Shown here: positions 16,752 to 26,191 of the stretch, piece after piece
How positions within the stretch are numbered: the first letter of the stretch is position 1
Layout: each line of letters starts with the position of its first letter
From: QZLE01 sp033852075
GTDB lineage: Bacteria > Pseudomonadota > Gammaproteobacteria > QZLD01
DNA length: 64,000 bases
Direction: 5' to 3'
Assembly (NCBI GenBank): GCA_033852075.1
Contig: JAWSVC010000007.1
Coordinates: 1 to 64,000, forward strand
The notes under the pieces: model-generated
What the model saw: the letters and a program-made list of their open reading frames with translations, nothing else
Told to the model about the DNA's origin: nothing
The model's database searches: none
Translations under genes and position numbers: made by a program

Positions 16752-18068
16752 TTAAGAATCGGCAGGGATAAACAAAGCCTCCCCCACTCTAAGCCGGTCA
16801 CTTTTTAAAGAATTAGCCCTTTTAATATCCGACGTACTAACATTATAGCGCTTAGCAATACTGGAAATGGTATCACCACGAACTACAACATATTGCTCAC
16901 CATATTGTTTGGCCCTGGCTATACCTGTTTTTTTATAATAACCATTTACACCAGATGTAATAGCTTTGGCTAGCTTACTTTGATATTTAGATGAATTGAG
17001 TGATTTCTCTTCTTTAGGATTTGATATATAGCCTAACTCAACCAATATAGAGGGAATATCTGGCGATTTCAGAACCATAAAACCAGCCTTCTCCACCTTT
17101 TTATTGTGTAGCTTACTGACAGATTTTAACTCTTTGAATACATTTTTAGCTAAATCTGTACTTGCATCTAATGTTGCAGATTGAGACAGATCCAAAAGCA
17201 CTGAAGCCAAAAGATCATCTTTATCATCAATACTTACCCCTCCAACCAGATCTGAAGCATTTTCCTTTTTAGCTAACCACTTTGCAGCCTCAGTTGATGC
17301 CCCCCTGTTAGACAGAGTATAAACAGATGCTCCACGCACCCTTCTATCTTTAAACGCATCTGCATGTAGCGAAACAAATAGATCTGCCTGATATTTACGT
17401 GCAATCTGCATCCTTTTGCGTAGTGGAATAAAGTAATCGCTTTTACGAGTAAGATATGCCTTCATTCCCGGCTGCTTATTAATGAGCTGAACCAGTTTTT
17501 TGCCTACACCTAAAACAACCGTTTTCTCATATATTCTAGACGGTCCAATAGCACCAGGATCTTCACCGCCATGTCCAGGGTCAATCACTACTATAAAATC
17601 ACGTTGTTTAGTAGTTTCCTTAGTAACCGATTTGACGGGTTCAGCTTTAGACTTAACCTGTTGTGGCATTAAATCAACTACAAGCCTATGGCCATATTTC
17701 TCATTCGGCTTTACCAAAAAACTCTTTACAGTAACTTTTTCAGATAAATCAAGAACCAGACGGTAGTTTTTCTTTTCTCTTACGGCCCCTCGCACTCCTT
17801 TAAGAACCCCTTTACTGAGAGAGCTATTATTTAGAACCTTTTTATTTACAGAAGTATCTTCCAGATCAATTACAACCCTGTCAGGCCCTGAAAGACGAAA
17901 AATCTTATGATCTACGGGATTAGAGACATCTAAAACAACCCGGGTGCTGTCTGGAGCTGACCAAAGTCTGATGCCACTTACACTTTTTTTACCCGCTGAA
18001 AAAACTGATGCAGAAAACACCATAGAAACGAATATTGCTATTATGATTTTAATTGCTTTATTCAACAC
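16752..18068 (-). CDS. amiC: N-acetylmuramoyl-L-alanine amidase, AmiB/AmiC type, with AMIN and LysM domains
   Basis: A 438-residue periplasmic hydrolase. After a signal peptide (AIFVSMVFSASVFSAG), residues about 30-135 form an AMIN domain (IRLWSAPDSTRVVLDVS...DRVVIDLED) that targets the division septum. Residues about 155-385 are the zinc amidase_3 domain with IDPGHGGEDPGAIG, the metal Glu in YEKTVVLGVG, SLHADAF, and the catalytic Glu in ILVELGYISN. The C-terminal ~45 residues are a LysM peptidoglycan-binding motif (YVVVRGDTISSIAKRYNVS). It cleaves the stem peptide from MurNAc during daughter-cell separation. It follows tsaE, as in the classical nnr-tsaE-amiB cluster. amiB would be an equally fair symbol. 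Confidence 0.93.
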   Translation of the reverse strand: MLNKAIKIIIAIFVSMVFSASVFSAGKKSVSGIRLWSAPDSTRVVLDVSNPVDHKIFRLSGPDRVVIDLEDTSVNKKVLNNSSLSKGVLKGVRGAVREKKNYRLVLDLSEKVTVKSFLVKPNEKYGHRLVVDLMPQQVKSKAEPVKSVTKETTKQRDFIVVIDPGHGGEDPGAIGPSRIYEKTVVLGVGKKLVQLINKQPGMKAYLTRKSDYFIPLRKRMQIARKYQADLFVSLHADAFKDRRVRGASVYTLSNRGASTEAAKWLAKKENASDLVGGVSIDDKDDLLASVLLDLSQSATLDASTDLAKNVFKELKSVSKLHNKKVEKAGFMVLKSPDIPSILVELGYISNPKEEKSLNSSKYQSKLAKAITSGVNGYYKKTGIARAKQYGEQYVVVRGDTISSIAKRYNVSTSDIKRANSLKSDRLRVGEALFIPADS

Positions 18069-18237
18069 AGCCTTATTCCAAACAACTACTATTAATTAAT
18101 ATTCCATGTTATTCGCAAAATTTGCGTTCTTTATAATATATTAATAAACCATTTTTTTGATTTTTCAAGGATATCAATCAATATCTTTTCCCATAAACTC
18201 AGTTAGATATAGATTGTTCTTAAATTTATCCTTAAGT

Positions 18238-18711
18238 TTATTCTGTAAATTGAGAAAAATCCATCTTTTCTAGTAATCTAACACCCTTTTCCGTCTGAGA
18301 TTTGATCTTAAATATCCTTCCAGGGCCTTTTACACTAATAAAAAACTTAATATCCGGACTGTATATTTCCCCATGCCCTTTTTCCGGCCACTCAATAAAG
18401 AAAGTGTGTTCTGATGTATCTAAGTCTCTGATTCCTATAAATTCAAGCTCTTCAGGATCTTCAAGACGATAAAGATCAAAATGGTAAAACTCGAACCCTT
18501 TTAGATCATAGTTTTCCATTAAGGTGTAGGTTGGACTACGTACTGCGCCTTGGTGCCCCATCGCCCGTAAAAATGCCCTAACAAATGCTGTTTTACCAGC
18601 TCCTAAATCTCCATCAAGATGAAATACCATGGCCTCACTGAAGTGCTGTGCAAATTGCTGCGCCAGCAGTTCAGTCATTGATTCATCTTTTACACTTAAC
18701 TCAAGATTCAT
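18238..18711 (-). CDS. tsaE: tRNA threonylcarbamoyladenosine biosynthesis ATPase TsaE
   Basis: A 157-residue protein with Walker A LDGDLGAGKTAFVRAFL, the conserved RSPTYTLMENY and FYHFDLYRLEDPEEL, and IEWPEKG. All are TsaE (YjeE) hallmarks. TsaE is the ATPase of the TsaBDE complex that makes t6A37 in ANN-decoding tRNAs. It usually follows nnr directly. Here the sortase and its target are interposed. The amidase lies downstream. Confidence 0.95.
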   Translation of the reverse strand: MNLELSVKDESMTELLAQQFAQHFSEAMVFHLDGDLGAGKTAFVRAFLRAMGHQGAVRSPTYTLMENYDLKGFEFYHFDLYRLEDPEELEFIGIRDLDTSEHTFFIEWPEKGHGEIYSPDIKFFISVKGPGRIFKIKSQTEKGVRLLEKMDFSQFTE

Positions 18712-18792
18712 AGCAAAACAACATTTGTTATATCAAGCAGGGCAAAATACATAACAACGTAATGTTTTGCAAATGATTTATTACGTATGTAA

Positions 18793-19395
18793 TCACATGC
18801 TTTGTATATATTTATCCCCCTCTAAACTAGCAGTAACTATATACCTTTGCGGCCCACCAGGATTAATAGCATTGAATGGATAACAAGTTATTAACTTAAC
18901 AACAGAATCCTGATAACCATCAACCGTTAATTTACTTTGGTTTATATCTACAATATCAAGAGCTACTATTTTGTAATTAAAAATTTCTCCTGTTTTGTCT
19001 TGTAAGGAAAATTGCTCTCCAATCATTACATCTTTAAGAAAACTAAAATGAGTATCCCTATGCCCCCCGATCACCATTGCCCCCGGATAACCAGGCTGGG
19101 AAGATCCGTTCATATATCCGGGGCCAAAGGCGAGCGAGTTGCCCGTGGTGCCATTTAGCACATAAAGATCAACATCATGTTCAATCATTTTCAGGCGAGC
19201 AACTGGCCATGTATCAGCCCATGACCAGGGCTTCACCTTCTCTTCCACCCCTTCTTTAGCCTTCTCAAGAGTCTCTTCCCACGCATTTTCTATAAACTCT
19301 TGAGCAAGTTTGGCCTTGGCGTAGATATATCCAGAGTCTACAATCAAACATCCACCAACAATAACCATAAGAATAATTACGATTAACTTTTTCAT
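18793..19395 (-). CDS. Class GN sortase (marine proteobacterial sortase)
   Basis: A 200-residue inner-membrane transpeptidase with an N-terminal anchor (LIVIILMVIVGGCLIVDSGYIYAKAKLAQ, the usual ending of GN sortases). Catalytic His112 is in VIGGHRDTHFSFL, Cys171 in LITCYPFNAINPGGP, and Arg184 in PQRYIV. The length is right for the class. Class GN sortases occur in Gram-negative bacteria next to a single dedicated substrate, and here the VIT/VWA protein gene lies 10 nt upstream on the same strand. The biological purpose of the pair is not established. Confidence 0.92.
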   Translation of the reverse strand: MKKLIVIILMVIVGGCLIVDSGYIYAKAKLAQEFIENAWEETLEKAKEGVEEKVKPWSWADTWPVARLKMIEHDVDLYVLNGTTGNSLAFGPGYMNGSSQPGYPGAMVIGGHRDTHFSFLKDVMIGEQFSLQDKTGEIFNYKIVALDIVDINQSKLTVDGYQDSVVKLITCYPFNAINPGGPQRYIVTASLEGDKYIQSM

Positions 19396-19405
19396 GACTA
19401 TTCTC

Positions 19406-21694
19406 CTATACCTTTAGATTTCTTATGCTTTTTGATTTTGCCTGAACAGGAATAAAGTCCACCTTCCACAGTACAAGCGCTATCAATACCAATAACAGGC
19501 CAAGTATTAGATTTCTCTGCATAGGTGTGGCAGTCTTAGGATAAGCATAAGGCTGAGAAGACTGACCTTTAGGCTGTGCATTTGGCACAATTGATTTATC
19601 AATATTTTGATCTTCTGGCCTACTAATTTTTTGTTCTACAGCAACAAAACTGGTGTATTTGGTTAGCAACTTATGGGTCAAGGCAATATCAACAATCTCA
19701 TTTTTAACATCTTCTGATTGACCATTTACGATTTGCTTATCCATTAAGGCATCTATCTTCTCACGAGCCCAAACCGTTGAAATTCCGCTATGATTTACCC
19801 CATTAGATAGTTTAAGTTTTCTTGACCAGGTTTTATCTGCTGCCTTACCCTTCACTACTACATCTCCATCAAGCTTATTTAGCTTCGCACTAATTACGAG
19901 CGGCTCACCTAGATACAGGTCAGGGATCTTTTGTGGCCAAACCTCTGCCTGCGCACCTTTTGGCCAAACAATCTCCAAGTCATGCAATACAGGACTTTCC
20001 AACTTTGAAAACAGATCAGACATCTTGTTTGAAATCTCTTGGTAATCACCAATATAGGTAAAAGTACCACGCCCAAACTGCGCAGCCTTTTTCATAAAAT
20101 ATGAATTTGGAGCACTACCAATACCAACAGTGTATAACCTTGCTTTGCCCAGATCTTTTTTGATTAAACGAAATAATTCATCCTCATTTCCAACACTTCC
20201 GTCAGTAATAAATACTACTTGGCGCAGATATCCTTCGGTTTCCTTATTTGCAAAGGCTGTTTGCAACGCTGGAGCCATCTCAGTTCCACCATCTGCACTA
20301 AGCCCATTAACAAATAATTTTGCCTTTTGAATACTGCTACCATCTACATATCTTGGATCATTAAATAATGACCTGGTGTAAGAGTTAAATTCAATAATAT
20401 TAAATTTATCCCCTCTATTTAATCGTTTCAATGCATACAGCAAACTCTCTTTAGCCTGAATGATTGAGGTTCCCCCCATTGAACCGGATGTATCAATAAT
20501 ATAGATCATCTCTTTTGGTAGATTTGCAGTATTTGACATCTTTTGTGGTGGCATAACCATAATCATTGCGTAGTTATCACCTTCTACCTGCTGACTAAAA
20601 ATGGCAGCCTCTGGTTTACTTCCAGTCTTTGGAGTCCACACCAACTCAAAGTCTTGGTTCATTGACACCTTACCATTAGCCAAAGATATCTCTTGGATAT
20701 TATTTTCAGTATTTGACGTAATTTGGTGATAGGTACTGCGAACGTAATCCAGATCCAACCCAACATTTAGCTTGATATTTATTGAAATCGGATTTACTAG
20801 CTCTACAGCTTCTGATTCCTCATCATATTTATCACCTGCAGAAACAGCATTAGGTTTAATCAACGGTGTTATTCTGGAAGCATCTGGCACTCTATCGGTA
20901 TTTACTGCCCATCCATCTCCTGCATTTAGCTCTAACGTTTTATCGGTCTCTTCTATTTGAACATCTAGAGTTGGCTTACCGTTCCCAAGCTTATTTCCAG
21001 GAATGTATCTTGGATTAATAGTCATTGGAAAACGCAGGCTAAATTTACCCTGATCGTATTTAATCTTTTGCAGATAGGTAATCTCAACCGTAATCTCTTC
21101 TCCAGGAGCAATATTTGCTACCGAGTTAGTAAACATATTTGGCCTTTCCTGCTCGACCAAGCTTGCCTTTTTTCCAGCATTTTTGGCTTGGATATAGATC
21201 TTCTTGGCTTCTGCCTTTTTCTTGATTTCACCTATTATTTCCCTATCACCAATAGTCATCTTCATACTATTAACAGCAGAATCTTCCGGAAGCGGAAATA
21301 CATATACCGCTTCACTCCACTTCTTACTGGTGTTTTTAAAACTCTGTTTTACCGATACTTCAGCAATCATCCCATTGATTTCCATATGGACATCGGCATC
21401 CAATGCTACAGCCATCAGATATTTTCCTGGCTCATCCGTCTTCATCAACAAACTTCCCGATTCAACTTCGTGCATCTGAATTTGCATTAATTCATCAATT
21501 GAATACTCAGATGCATAGGTATTACCTGCAGCATGTGCATTGCCAAACATGACCAGCGAAAATAAAGCAACGGCAATTACCGAGCTGATTAACCCGAAAA
21601 AATAAAGCGCGATTTTTACAACGGTTGAACTAAAACTACTTCTTCTTTCATCCTCTATCATCAAATGACGAGGGATCCTCTTTGAATAACTCAT
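19406..21694 (-). CDS. Marine proteobacterial sortase target protein: VIT plus VWA domains with C-terminal sorting signal
   Basis: A 762-residue protein. An N-terminal membrane segment at about 27-52 acts as signal or anchor. A VIT domain spans about 75-210 (ALDADVHMEINGMIAEVSVKQ...KKWSEAVYVFPLP). A VWA domain spans about 395-565 with an intact MIDAS start DTSGSMGGTS (Asp401) and VFITDGS. The C-terminal sorting signal is YPKTATP at 718-724, then a hydrophobic helix and a basic tail. The usual motif is LPxTA, so Tyr in place of Leu is unusual. The Shine-Dalgarno GGGAGG is strong. It is most likely processed by the adjacent sortase. The ligand is unknown. Confidence 0.9.
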   Translation of the reverse strand: MSYSKRIPRHLMIEDERRSSFSSTVVKIALYFFGLISSVIAVALFSLVMFGNAHAAGNTYASEYSIDELMQIQMHEVESGSLLMKTDEPGKYLMAVALDADVHMEINGMIAEVSVKQSFKNTSKKWSEAVYVFPLPEDSAVNSMKMTIGDREIIGEIKKKAEAKKIYIQAKNAGKKASLVEQERPNMFTNSVANIAPGEEITVEITYLQKIKYDQGKFSLRFPMTINPRYIPGNKLGNGKPTLDVQIEETDKTLELNAGDGWAVNTDRVPDASRITPLIKPNAVSAGDKYDEESEAVELVNPISINIKLNVGLDLDYVRSTYHQITSNTENNIQEISLANGKVSMNQDFELVWTPKTGSKPEAAIFSQQVEGDNYAMIMVMPPQKMSNTANLPKEMIYIIDTSGSMGGTSIIQAKESLLYALKRLNRGDKFNIIEFNSYTRSLFNDPRYVDGSSIQKAKLFVNGLSADGGTEMAPALQTAFANKETEGYLRQVVFITDGSVGNEDELFRLIKKDLGKARLYTVGIGSAPNSYFMKKAAQFGRGTFTYIGDYQEISNKMSDLFSKLESPVLHDLEIVWPKGAQAEVWPQKIPDLYLGEPLVISAKLNKLDGDVVVKGKAADKTWSRKLKLSNGVNHSGISTVWAREKIDALMDKQIVNGQSEDVKNEIVDIALTHKLLTKYTSFVAVEQKISRPEDQNIDKSIVPNAQPKGQSSQPYAYPKTATPMQRNLILGLLLVLIALVLWKVDFIPVQAKSKSIRNLKV

Positions 21695-21819
21695 AGCAAC
21701 CTCCCAGCCGCAAACATTAATTAACTTCTAATTATTATTAGAGCAAAACAATAGGGAGGCACCGAGGTAAGAATATGGCAATTTGAAGATGAATTGTGGC
21801 GAAAATGTGGCTGGTAGGT

Positions 21820-23310
21820 TTAAGGGTTAGATAACCTCCTCAATGGCTGGAATAAATCGGCTGCTACCATCCCCCTTTCCCCGCTTTGGGCAGCAACATC
21901 ACCGGCTCTGGCATGAAGATATACACCCAAATTTGCTGCTTCTGGAGCCTTAATTTTTTGCGCCAATAATGCAGCAATTACACCAGATAGAATATCCCCC
22001 ATACCTGCTGTTGCCATACCTGGGTTACCGTATTGGCAAACGTTAAATTTACCTTGGCTAGTAATAATTGTTCCGGCACCTTTTAAAACCACAGCAGCAC
22101 CGTATCTCTTTTCCAGTTCATCGGCTGCATAGAACCGGTCTTTCTGAATTTCTGCTGTTGTTAAGCTTAACAGTCTTGCTGCCTCGCCCGGGTGTGGGGT
22201 TATAACGGTCTGATCATGAAATGGTTGAGGGTTGTTTACCTCGGCCAGTATGTTTAGTGCATCAGCATCAATAACTTTTGGAAGAACCGAATCAACAGCC
22301 TCAGCATACATAACCCTTGACCATTCGCTTTGTCCAAGCCCTGGCCCTAGAATTATCACGCTTGCGCGTGATATCAATTCTTGCAATTCGTCTTTGGTTT
22401 CTACCCCGTAACACATCAGCTCCGGTCTGCCTGAATTTACGGTAAACGCATGCTCTGGCCTTGTAGCTATGCTAACTAATCCAGCTCCAGCTCTAAGCGC
22501 CGCATGTCCTGCCATGCGCACTGCACCAGACATTCCTAGATCTCCACCAATCACTAATACATGACCATTATCACCTTTATGAGAATTCTTTTTACGTGGT
22601 TGGAGATTATCGTAACGCAGATCTTCATTATGTAGATATGAACTTGGATTAAGGCAATATACCTCTCCTGGAACAGCAAGATCATCAAAGATCACTTCAC
22701 CTGTATACTCAACTCCATCACCAGTATATAACCCTTGCTTTTTACCAATGTAAGTTGTGGTAATATCTGCATGTACTGCGCACCCCATAATTGCACCAGT
22801 ATCCGAGTTAATACCGGAAGGAATATCTATAGAGATCACTTTGGCCTGACTTTGGTTTATAGCATTAACGATATTAGCAAAATCACCTTCCAGATCACGT
22901 TCCAGACCTGTTCCAAGCAAGGCATCAACGATTAGCTCGAAATTATCGATATTTTCTTCAAGCTCAGAATATATCTCACCACCAGCTTCGATAAATTCTT
23001 CAGCAGCCCGTTTAGCATCACCTTTGATATGATCAAATTCCCCAAGCAATAAAAGGATAGGTTCAATAGAGACATCTTTAAATAATTTGGCAACAACAAA
23101 ACCATCACCACCATTGTTACCTGTTCCACAAACAACCAGAACTTTTTTTACCCCTGGCCATTTATCTCTAGCTGCTACAAAGGCTGCAACCCCAGCCCTT
23201 TTCATTAAGGCAAATCCAGGAATTCCATGTTTGTTTATAGCTAACTTATCTAATTCGCGAACCTGATCTGCTCTATAAAGCCCCAGTTGCTTTACTGCCT
23301 CTATATTCAT
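21820..23310 (-). CDS. nnr: Bifunctional NAD(P)HX epimerase/dehydratase Nnr
   Basis: A 496-residue fusion. The N-terminal ~215 residues are the YjeF_N epimerase (VVCGTGNNGGDGFVVAKLF; ISIDIPSGINSDTGAIMG). The C-terminal part is the ribokinase-like ADP-dependent dehydratase (VLVIGGDLGMSGAVRMAGHAAL; VITPHPGEAARLL; NPGMATAGMGDILSGVIAALL). It repairs hydrated NADH and NADPH. The gene starts 18 nt after pgi ends, on the same strand. The downstream neighbour is the sortase target rather than tsaE. Confidence 0.95.
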   Translation of the reverse strand: MNIEAVKQLGLYRADQVRELDKLAINKHGIPGFALMKRAGVAAFVAARDKWPGVKKVLVVCGTGNNGGDGFVVAKLFKDVSIEPILLLLGEFDHIKGDAKRAAEEFIEAGGEIYSELEENIDNFELIVDALLGTGLERDLEGDFANIVNAINQSQAKVISIDIPSGINSDTGAIMGCAVHADITTTYIGKKQGLYTGDGVEYTGEVIFDDLAVPGEVYCLNPSSYLHNEDLRYDNLQPRKKNSHKGDNGHVLVIGGDLGMSGAVRMAGHAALRAGAGLVSIATRPEHAFTVNSGRPELMCYGVETKDELQELISRASVIILGPGLGQSEWSRVMYAEAVDSVLPKVIDADALNILAEVNNPQPFHDQTVITPHPGEAARLLSLTTAEIQKDRFYAADELEKRYGAAVVLKGAGTIITSQGKFNVCQYGNPGMATAGMGDILSGVIAALLAQKIKAPEAANLGVYLHARAGDVAAQSGERGMVAADLFQPLRRLSNP

Positions 23311-23328
23311 ATTTTTCTACACTTATAC

Positions 23329-24978
23329 TTATAACTCTCTACACTTAAAGATGTGCCTTATCAATCCGTTTGTTGAGCCATCGTGTTTAAGCTGAGCCTT
23401 GAGATTTTGAATGTCTGGGGCAATTTCATCAGCCAGTTTTTTACCTAACTCAACGCCCCACTGATCATAAGAGTTTAGCTGCCAGATCACACCTTGTACA
23501 AATATCTTGTGCTCGTATAACGCAATTAGCATTCCCAACCTTTCAGGTGTCATCTTATCAAACATGAATGTAGAGCTAGGCCTATTGCCCGCAAAAATTC
23601 GAAATGGGAGAAGCTGTTCTATCTTTTCAGCCGTCACCCCTTTGGTTTGCATCTCTTCATGTACTTCAGCTTCGGTCTTACCATTCATTAAAGCACTTGC
23701 TTGCGCCAAACAATTTGCCAATAGCAGGTCATGATGACTTCCAATGGCGTTATGTGGTTCTACTGCTGCAATAAAATCAATTGGGGTAAATCCTGTTCCC
23801 TGATGCAAATGTTGAAAGAATGCATGCTGACTGTTAGCGCCTGTGCCGCCCCAAATTACAGGTCCAGTTTTATGATCAACTACAATACCATCTCTGGTAA
23901 TGGACTTACCATTACTCTCCATATCTGCCTGCTGCAGGTAATTAACCAATAGGTTTAGATTTTCCAGATACGGAACAATTGCATAGCTATCCACATCAAA
24001 AAAGTTTCGATACCAAATACCCAAAAGAGCCATTATTACCGGAATATTATCTTCGAACTCCGCTGTTACAAAATGTCTATCAGCCTTTTGTGCTCCTGCT
24101 AACAACTGCTTAAATCCGTCTACCCCAATAGCTAAAGCTATACTGATGCCGACAGTAGACCAAAGAGAAAATCTACCACCAACCCAATCCCACATCTCAA
24201 AAATATTCTTTTCGTCAATACCAAATTCGGTTGCTGCAGTAATATTATTGGATACTGCGATAAAATGAGATGAAACCGCATCAGTGCTTCCAGTTTTATT
24301 TATAAACCATTCACGAATAGCCTTGGCATTTTCCAAGGTCTCTTGTGTCCCAAAAGATTTAGAACAGATAATAAATAATGTCTCTTCATATGGAAGCGTA
24401 GCTAATGTCTGCGCTAAAAAATCAGCATCAATATTCGCAATAAAATGGATGGCAATATCTTCTTTTTGATATGGAGCCAATGCCTTTACAACCATTTCCG
24501 GCCCAAGGTGAGAGCCGCCAATACCAACGTTTACAATATTCGTTATTTTCTTACCGTTATATCCCTTCCACTCGCCACTATGCACTCTATCAACAAAGCG
24601 GAACATTTTCTCTCTAGATACTTCTACGGCAGGCATTACATCCAAACCATCAACACAAATTTCCTGCTGGTCATCTGCACGCAATGCAGTGTGCAACACA
24701 GCACGTTCCTCTGTGTTATTTATTTTCGAACCTTTAAACTGTCTTGTAATCCATTTTTTAAGACCCGACTCACGAGCCAGGCACATTAATAGTTCTATAG
24801 TTTCATCATTGATTAGATTTTTGGAATAATCGAATAAAAGGCCATCAATAACCACAGAAAACTTTTCAAAACGCTGCTTATCATCTGCAAAAAGTTGCTT
24901 TAGATTCAGATCTTGCTGTTTATGTTTTAGAAGCTCTTTCCATGCTACAAAACTTGTTAGTTTTTTTGGTGATTCCAT
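23329..24978 (-). CDS. pgi: Glucose-6-phosphate isomerase
   Basis: With the start at MESPKKLTSFVAWKEL the protein is 549 residues, the same length as the E. coli enzyme. GGATCAAGA lies just ahead of this ATG. A longer frame adds 25 residues (MISEGLNIFPRTAVGKD...) encoded by an interspersed repeat and is not credible. Motifs include NIVNVGIGGSHLGPEM, ICSKSFGTQETLENA, GGRFSLWSTVGISIALAIG, GTGANSQHAFFQHLHQGT and SYDQWGVELGKKLA. It interconverts glucose-6-phosphate and fructose-6-phosphate in glycolysis and gluconeogenesis. Confidence 0.97.
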   Translation of the reverse strand: MESPKKLTSFVAWKELLKHKQQDLNLKQLFADDKQRFEKFSVVIDGLLFDYSKNLINDETIELLMCLARESGLKKWITRQFKGSKINNTEERAVLHTALRADDQQEICVDGLDVMPAVEVSREKMFRFVDRVHSGEWKGYNGKKITNIVNVGIGGSHLGPEMVVKALAPYQKEDIAIHFIANIDADFLAQTLATLPYEETLFIICSKSFGTQETLENAKAIREWFINKTGSTDAVSSHFIAVSNNITAATEFGIDEKNIFEMWDWVGGRFSLWSTVGISIALAIGVDGFKQLLAGAQKADRHFVTAEFEDNIPVIMALLGIWYRNFFDVDSYAIVPYLENLNLLVNYLQQADMESNGKSITRDGIVVDHKTGPVIWGGTGANSQHAFFQHLHQGTGFTPIDFIAAVEPHNAIGSHHDLLLANCLAQASALMNGKTEAEVHEEMQTKGVTAEKIEQLLPFRIFAGNRPSSTFMFDKMTPERLGMLIALYEHKIFVQGVIWQLNSYDQWGVELGKKLADEIAPDIQNLKAQLKHDGSTNGLIRHIFKCREL

Positions 24979-24992
24979 TCTTGATCCTTTTT

Positions 24993-25257
24993 CTGGATAC
25001 CGGTCTTTGCCCACTGCTGTCCGGGGAAAAATATTTAAGCCTTCTGATATCATTGGTATGAAAAGGTTTTAAGTATACAACGCTTAAATAGACTAAAATT
25101 TTTCAAGATTCCTGAGCGTAGCCGAAGGGTCAAGAAAAATTAATATAATCAATGAGACTTCGGCCTTGGTTTATCCTGAGCGTAGCCGAAGGGCTCAGCC
25201 ATCTTGATTCTATTAATTTATTTCCCCGGACACTAATGGGCCTTCGCCGGTATGACG
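24993..25257. repeat. Cluster of short interspersed palindromic repeats between panC and pgi
   Basis: This gap contains a composite element at 24993-25030 (CTGGATACCGG... joined to CCACTGCTGTCCGGGG), two copies of TGAGCGTAGCCGAAGGG (at about 25113 and 25177), and a CCCCGGACAC element with GGCCTTCGCCGGTATGACG ending at 25257. The same words recur at 43.8, 45.7, 50.3, 54.6 and 62.6 kb. They are REP-like and non-coding. Confidence 0.8.
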
Positions 25258-25268
25258 AGTTATTAGGC

Positions 25269-26123
25269 TTATGCCAAGTCCATACACATATTATCAATAA
25301 GCCTAGGAATTCCAAGCTTGGCAGCAACCAAAACTACTATTTTCTTATCCTCAGCAGTCGCATCTTTAAGTGTTTCCTGCTGACGAATCGCAAAATAGTC
25401 AGGATCGAAGCCTTCATGCTTTAACCTTTTAATCCCTTGCTGCTCCAGATCTTTAAAAGCCTTATCACCAGCTTCAATCTTGGCAATTGTTTCTTTAAGA
25501 AGCTGATTAATAAATACCGCTTTCCTACGCTCTTCTGCCGTTAAAAATCCATTACGCGAACTCTTTGCCAAGCCATCTTCTTCACGCACGGTCGGCATTC
25601 CAACGATCTCAACCGGCAAACAAAGATCAGATGTCATTTTACGAATAACCGCCAGCTGTTGAAAATCTTTTTCACCAAATACTGCCAAATCCGGCTGCAC
25701 CATCCCAAACAATTTAGTAACTACAGTAGTTACACCACAAAAATGACCTGGTCTGGAAGCACCGCACAAGGTATTGGTTAATTCATTAGGAACTGTGACG
25801 GTAGTTTGCGCGGCATTACCATCTGGATACATTTCAGTTACAGAAGGGGCAAATAAAAGATCAGCATCAGCAACCTCAAGATGTTTTTGATCATCAGGAA
25901 GAGTTCTTGGATAGGTATCAAGGTCTTCCCCTGCTCCAAATTGCAGCGGATTTACAAAGATACTTACAACTACAAAATCAGAAACCTCATTTGCTTTTTT
26001 AACAAGGGATATATGCCCTTCATGAAGGTTTCCCATTGTAGGAACAAAACCAACCTTATTACCGGCTGATTTTTGTTTTCTTACTTCTTCTCTTAATTCT
26101 GCAATTGTATGTACTGTTTTCAT
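25269..26123 (-). CDS. panC: Pantothenate synthetase
   Basis: A 284-residue enzyme with FVPTMGNLHEGHISLVKKA (HIGH-like ATP motif), FVNPLQFGAGEDLDTYPRT, GASRPGHFCGVTTVVTKLF, FGEKDFQQL and a KSSRN variant of the KMSKS loop. It condenses pantoate and beta-alanine with ATP to form pantothenate in coenzyme A synthesis. It follows panB by 68 nt on the same strand. Confidence 0.97.
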   Translation of the reverse strand: MKTVHTIAELREEVRKQKSAGNKVGFVPTMGNLHEGHISLVKKANEVSDFVVVSIFVNPLQFGAGEDLDTYPRTLPDDQKHLEVADADLLFAPSVTEMYPDGNAAQTTVTVPNELTNTLCGASRPGHFCGVTTVVTKLFGMVQPDLAVFGEKDFQQLAVIRKMTSDLCLPVEIVGMPTVREEDGLAKSSRNGFLTAEERRKAVFINQLLKETIAKIEAGDKAFKDLEQQGIKRLKHEGFDPDYFAIRQQETLKDATAEDKKIVVLVAAKLGIPRLIDNMCMDLA

Positions 26124-26141
26124 GCTCTTGATACCAAGGTT

Positions 26142-26170
26142 TGGATCAATGGGGTCAGAGTCATTGATCC
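26142..26170. repeat. Inverted repeat between panB and panC
   Basis: The arms GGATCAAT and ATTGATCC flank GGGGTCAGAGTC. It could form an RNA hairpin between the two coding regions or be a REP-type element. No T-run follows. Confidence 0.55.
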
Positions 26171-26191
26171 GAATAATTAATATATATATAA

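Noticed and set aside
21068..21490. 140-codon plus-strand open frame inside the VIT/VWA gene
   Set aside because: Shadow of the VIT domain coding strand; composition is low-complexity and without a start signal.
24979..25053. Upstream extension of pgi
   Set aside because: Encoded by an interspersed repeat; the next ATG gives the standard length and has its own ribosome site.
26142..26170. Rho-independent terminator between panB and panC
   Set aside because: The hairpin has a weak stem and no T-run, and panB-panC are expected to be co-transcribed.
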